A stretch of DNA of 5,818 nucleotides, taken from Candidatus Babelota bacterium (lineage in GTDB: Bacteria > Babelota > Babeliae > Babelales > Vermiphilaceae). A model generated the notes under the pieces. It made no database searches, was not told the origin of the DNA, and saw nothing but the letters and a program-made list of their open reading frames with translations. Both the position numbers and the translations under genes were made by a program. This document shows positions 5,352 through 5,818 of this stretch, piece after piece; positions within the stretch are counted from its first letter, which is position 1; each line of letters opens with the position of its first letter. The DNA lies in the NCBI GenBank assembly GCA_013213985.1, contig JABSSP010000079.1:1-5818 (forward strand), read 5' to 3'.

Positions 5352-5765
5352 TTAACGTTTTACAAATTGGAACTTACGACGCGCACTACGTTGACCGTAT
5401 TTTTTACGTTCTTTAAGGCGTGAGTCGACAGTCAAAAGACCATGTTTTCTTAGTTCTGGACGAAGTGCTTCGTCAACCGCAAGCATTGCTCGAGAAATTC
5501 CAAGTTTTACCGCTCCAGCTTGTGAAACAAATCCGCCACCCTTAACATTGGCTGAAACATCATATCCAGCAGCTTGAGGAAGAAGACGGAATGGAGTGCC
5601 GACGTCCATACGGGTGATATCGGTCACAAAGTAGTTACTAGCTTCTTCACCATTTACGGTAATTTTGCCACTACCCTTTTTAAGCCATACACGAGCTACA
5701 GCAGATTTTCGGCGACCTACACCATGCCCTAAAGGAGCGCCCTTAACTGTCTTCTTTTTAGTCAT
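5352..5765 (-). CDS. rpsI: 30S ribosomal protein S9 (uS9)
   Basis: This is a 137-residue protein of normal bacterial S9 length. It shows GRRKSAVARVWLKKGSGKI (17-35) with the typical VNG turn, then GGGFVSQAGAVKLGISRAML, where relatives read GGG.xxQAxAxxxGIARAL, and LRPELRKHGLLTVDSRLKERKKYG. It ends in the basic tail ARRKFQFVKR that reaches toward the P-site tRNA on the 30S subunit. The ATG at 5765 follows TGAGGA with only 2 nt spacing, with AAGG further upstream. The usual partner rplM (uL13) would be expected just upstream; only 53 bp are visible there. A TATAAT lies at 5784-5789 but has no good -35 box. The gene ends at a strong terminator, so it is probably last in its transcript. Confidence 0.98.
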   Translation of the reverse strand: MTKKKTVKGAPLGHGVGRRKSAVARVWLKKGSGKITVNGEEASNYFVTDITRMDVGTPFRLLPQAAGYDVSANVKGGGFVSQAGAVKLGISRAMLAVDEALRPELRKHGLLTVDSRLKERKKYGQRSARRKFQFVKR

Positions 5766-5818
5766 ATTCCTCAGATACCTTCAATTATAAAAAAATTGAT
5801 TAATTTTCAGAAATTTTC

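Noticed and set aside
5784..5812. Promoter directly upstream of rpsI
   Set aside because: TATAAT is perfect, but the -35 candidate (TTCTGA) matches only three bases and rpsI is normally read through from rplM; AT-rich DNA gives such -10 boxes by chance.

Overview
The window is AT-rich bacterial DNA with short intergenic gaps, strong Shine-Dalgarno sites and several exported proteins. My best guess is a host-associated, reduced-genome lineage such as Candidatus Dependentiae (TM6/Babeliae). The basis is the combination of an exported family-2 glycosyltransferase, an exported hexapeptide-repeat protein, an S41 peptidase and GC-rich REP-like intergenic DNA. That assignment is inference; no rRNA or other decisive marker is present.

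Layout from left to right. (1) 1-198, minus strand: 5' end of a secreted protein that runs off the left edge. It has a clear signal peptide, a Shine-Dalgarno site and a near-consensus promoter. (2) 325-933, minus: cytosolic Mn-type superoxide dismutase. (3) 1034-1315, minus: FtsB/DivIC-like divisome protein. (4) 1463-2938, plus: exported S41 (CtpA/Prc-like) peptidase with a PDZ domain, divergent from the FtsB-like gene. (5) 2980-3200: a GC-rich mosaic of degenerate inverted repeats in an otherwise AT-rich sequence. (6) 3242-4387, plus: an exported, cysteine-rich protein of unknown function with an NGFHR motif. (7) 4412-5224, minus: a family-2 glycosyltransferase with an N-terminal signal sequence. 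It is broken by two single-base shifts, both in homopolymer runs (T7 and A6), and carries a perfect 46-bp palindrome inside a conserved part of its coding sequence. (8) 5290-5320: a strong intrinsic terminator. (9) 5352-5765, minus: rpsI (ribosomal protein uS9).

The housekeeping genes (rpsI, the FtsB-like gene, sod) are ordinary. The accessory content is a set of exported proteins: the left-edge repeat protein, the peptidase, the unknown NGFHR protein and the signal-peptide glycosyltransferase. The last two are convergent with a 24-bp gap and may be functionally related, though the sequence alone does not show this. The observations most worth following are the double homopolymer frameshift, the palindrome, the exported glycosyltransferase and the unknown cysteine-rich protein. 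No CRISPR array, transposase, tRNA or rRNA was seen.
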